A stretch of DNA of 21,678 bases from positions 1-21,678 of the IMG/VR virus record IMGVR_UViG_3300042991_000155, one strand, 5' to 3'. A program made the position numbers and the translations under genes. Source of the stretch: a virus. How positions within the stretch are numbered: the stretch's first letter is position 1; every line of letters starts with the position of its first letter. Shown here piece by piece: positions 20,534 through 21,678 of this stretch. The notes beneath the pieces were generated by a model. The model was not told the DNA's origin and ran no database searches. It saw nothing but the letters and a program-made list of their open reading frames with translations.

Positions 20534-21678
20534 CTAACTCCATTTGTTTATGTAGTTTTCAATCTTACCTATTCCAGAATCCCAATTTAACTTTGAAGCA
20601 TCATAAAAATTACACATCATTACCGCTTCGCCAATATCAGGACTGCGGCCAATACGCGCTTTTATCTCCTGCTTATCCTCAACTTTTACGCCCGCGCTTG
20701 ATACCTCATAACGTGCCGAGCATAAATCAGCAAGTAATTCAGTGTCAGGCGGTAGGGCTATATCATCGCCGCTGTTTGGGTCAAGCGCATCTCTCATTCT
20801 CCAATACATTTCAGCGCGCTTATTTCTCATCTTTAGTTTTCCGCTTTTATCGCGGTATTCGCTACCCTCGGCGGGATTAAGTGGGATTACATTGTCGTAT
20901 ATTACTTTTAGATGGTCATAAGCGGATGAGCCAATACCGCTAACGTCAATGTTAATATAACCTGGCTTCTCATCCCCTATTTCAAGCCGTGCAAACTCCG
21001 CCATTATAGCACCGTCTTTTACAACAACACCTTCCCACGTCTTAACGTAATCAAACCAGTTATCATAACGCTTTGACAATGCGGTCTTATCACGCCCGCC
21101 GCGTGACGGGTCAATACCAACGGCGGTTAATGGTGTGGTCGGCTTCTCGCGTTCAACCCATCGCCTTTGTGCAAGCCGCACCCACTCAGTAGGGATAATC
21201 TGAAATGGATTAGCGATTGCGGACGCTCTAAAATCACCGTTAAGTAATTGACTGCGAAGCGGTTCAGGTAGTGATTGCAATACTGATTTATAACGCCCGT
21301 CTTGTGAATAAAAAGGATTATCGTCAAGCCGAGCCGGTATAAATGTTCGTGAGCGTGGGTGTAATGTCTCACCTTTATACTCAAAAGGCGTGCCGTCTTT
21401 CGCTTCAACTTCGCACCCGTCTTGCACTACATACCAACGCAATTCTCCAGCCTTTGCAGGGTGTGCGTGGTCGGGGTCAAGCCATGCGCCCCATCGTTTT
21501 ATAATCCAGTTGCCAGCTTCATCTGTGGGGGGGTTGCCTGTTGCAATCACGCGGACGCGCTGCCCGCTATCAGTTGTGCGATTCCATCCGCAAATAAATT
21601 CATACTGTGATTCTGTGAATTCTGGTAATTCATCAAATGCTTTCAAGTCGTGCGGGCGTCCTTGCCAATCTTTTTTAC
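20534..21678 (-). CDS. Terminase large subunit, 5'-partial at window edge
   Basis: The frame stays open beyond the TTG at 21644-21646 to the window end, and the visible upstream codons read KKDWQGRPHD. The gene is therefore cut by the window edge, and the Walker A motif lies outside. Visible are Walker B (LKAFDELPEF), the coupling motif (VIATGNPP, 33-40 from the TTG) and a RuvC-like nuclease domain. Its acidic residues are in GIDPSRGGRDKTA (Asp179), INIDVSG (Asp234) and SPDIGEA (Asp337). The protein packages DNA into the head through ATP hydrolysis and cuts the concatemer. About 380 residues are visible of a likely 500-600. It is the first gene of the structural operon in this window. Confidence 0.92.
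   Translation of the reverse strand, partial: KKDWQGRPHDLKAFDELPEFTESQYEFICGWNRTTDSGQRVRVIATGNPPTDEAGNWIIKRWGAWLDPDHAHPAKAGELRWYVVQDGCEVEAKDGTPFEYKGETLHPRSRTFIPARLDDNPFYSQDGRYKSVLQSLPEPLRSQLLNGDFRASAIANPFQIIPTEWVRLAQRRWVEREKPTTPLTAVGIDPSRGGRDKTALSKRYDNWFDYVKTWEGVVVKDGAIMAEFARLEIGDEKPGYINIDVSGIGSSAYDHLKVIYDNVIPLNPAEGSEYRDKSGKLKMRNKRAEMYWRMRDALDPNSGDDIALPPDTELLADLCSARYEVSSAGVKVEDKQEIKARIGRSPDIGEAVMMCNFYDASKLNWDSGIGKIENYINKWS

Overview
The window looks like part of a tailed-phage genome or prophage from an unidentified bacterium. An 18-gene head and tail operon fills the right four fifths on the minus strand, from about 21678 down to 4717. The left fifth (345 to about 4695, plus strand) is an integron-type gene-cassette array. 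No integron integrase, phage integrase, lysis gene, tRNA or rRNA is visible. The host cannot be named from sequence alone. The attC style (AACAAAGCGTGCA on the left, AACGCAAACCGTT on the right) reminds me of arrays in environmental Chloroflexi/Anaerolineae, but that is only a weak impression.

Left region: a 5'-partial Gam-like gene (2-337) is followed by ten complete attC-like sites, a truncated eleventh, and ten small cassettes, each with one plus-strand gene. The decisive evidence is in the cassette ends. The first bases of each cassette (GTTRRRY and beyond) are the reverse complement of the bases around the R'' core (RYYYAAC) at its own far end, over 9 to 15 bp. The match is perfect in seven cassettes and has one mismatch in three. 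The two core sites that are physically adjacent within each attC usually do not match. This is what circular cassettes captured one after another leave behind. Two cassettes encode orphan DNA methyltransferases: an SPPY-type amino-methyltransferase and a C5-cytosine methyltransferase. The other eight encode small unknown proteins, some of whose C-termini are encoded by attC DNA.

Junction (about 4595-4735): a truncated attC abuts a small stem-loop and a strong bidirectional terminator, which separates the array from the convergent structural operon.

Right region, in transcription order: large terminase (5' end outside the window), portal, Mu gpF-like minor head protein, gp10/gpG-like protein, a small protein, Mu gpI-like protease/scaffold, decoration protein, Mu gpT-like major capsid protein, two small proteins, head-tail connector, neck protein, a small protein, two tail-tube-type proteins, tail assembly chaperone with a predicted -1 frameshift product, tape measure, distal tail protein, a large tail-tip protein with a beta-propeller, a tail chaperone-like protein, and a 38-aa ORF. 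Stop/start overlaps (ATGA, TAATG) at many junctions indicate translational coupling. A tape measure, frameshifted chaperone and Dit, with no sheath or baseplate genes, suggest a siphovirus with Mu-type head genes.

Working hypothesis: the phage, or the locus it sits in, carries a CALIN (cluster of attC sites lacking an integrase) used as a store of accessory genes, with methyltransferases that may protect phage DNA from host restriction.
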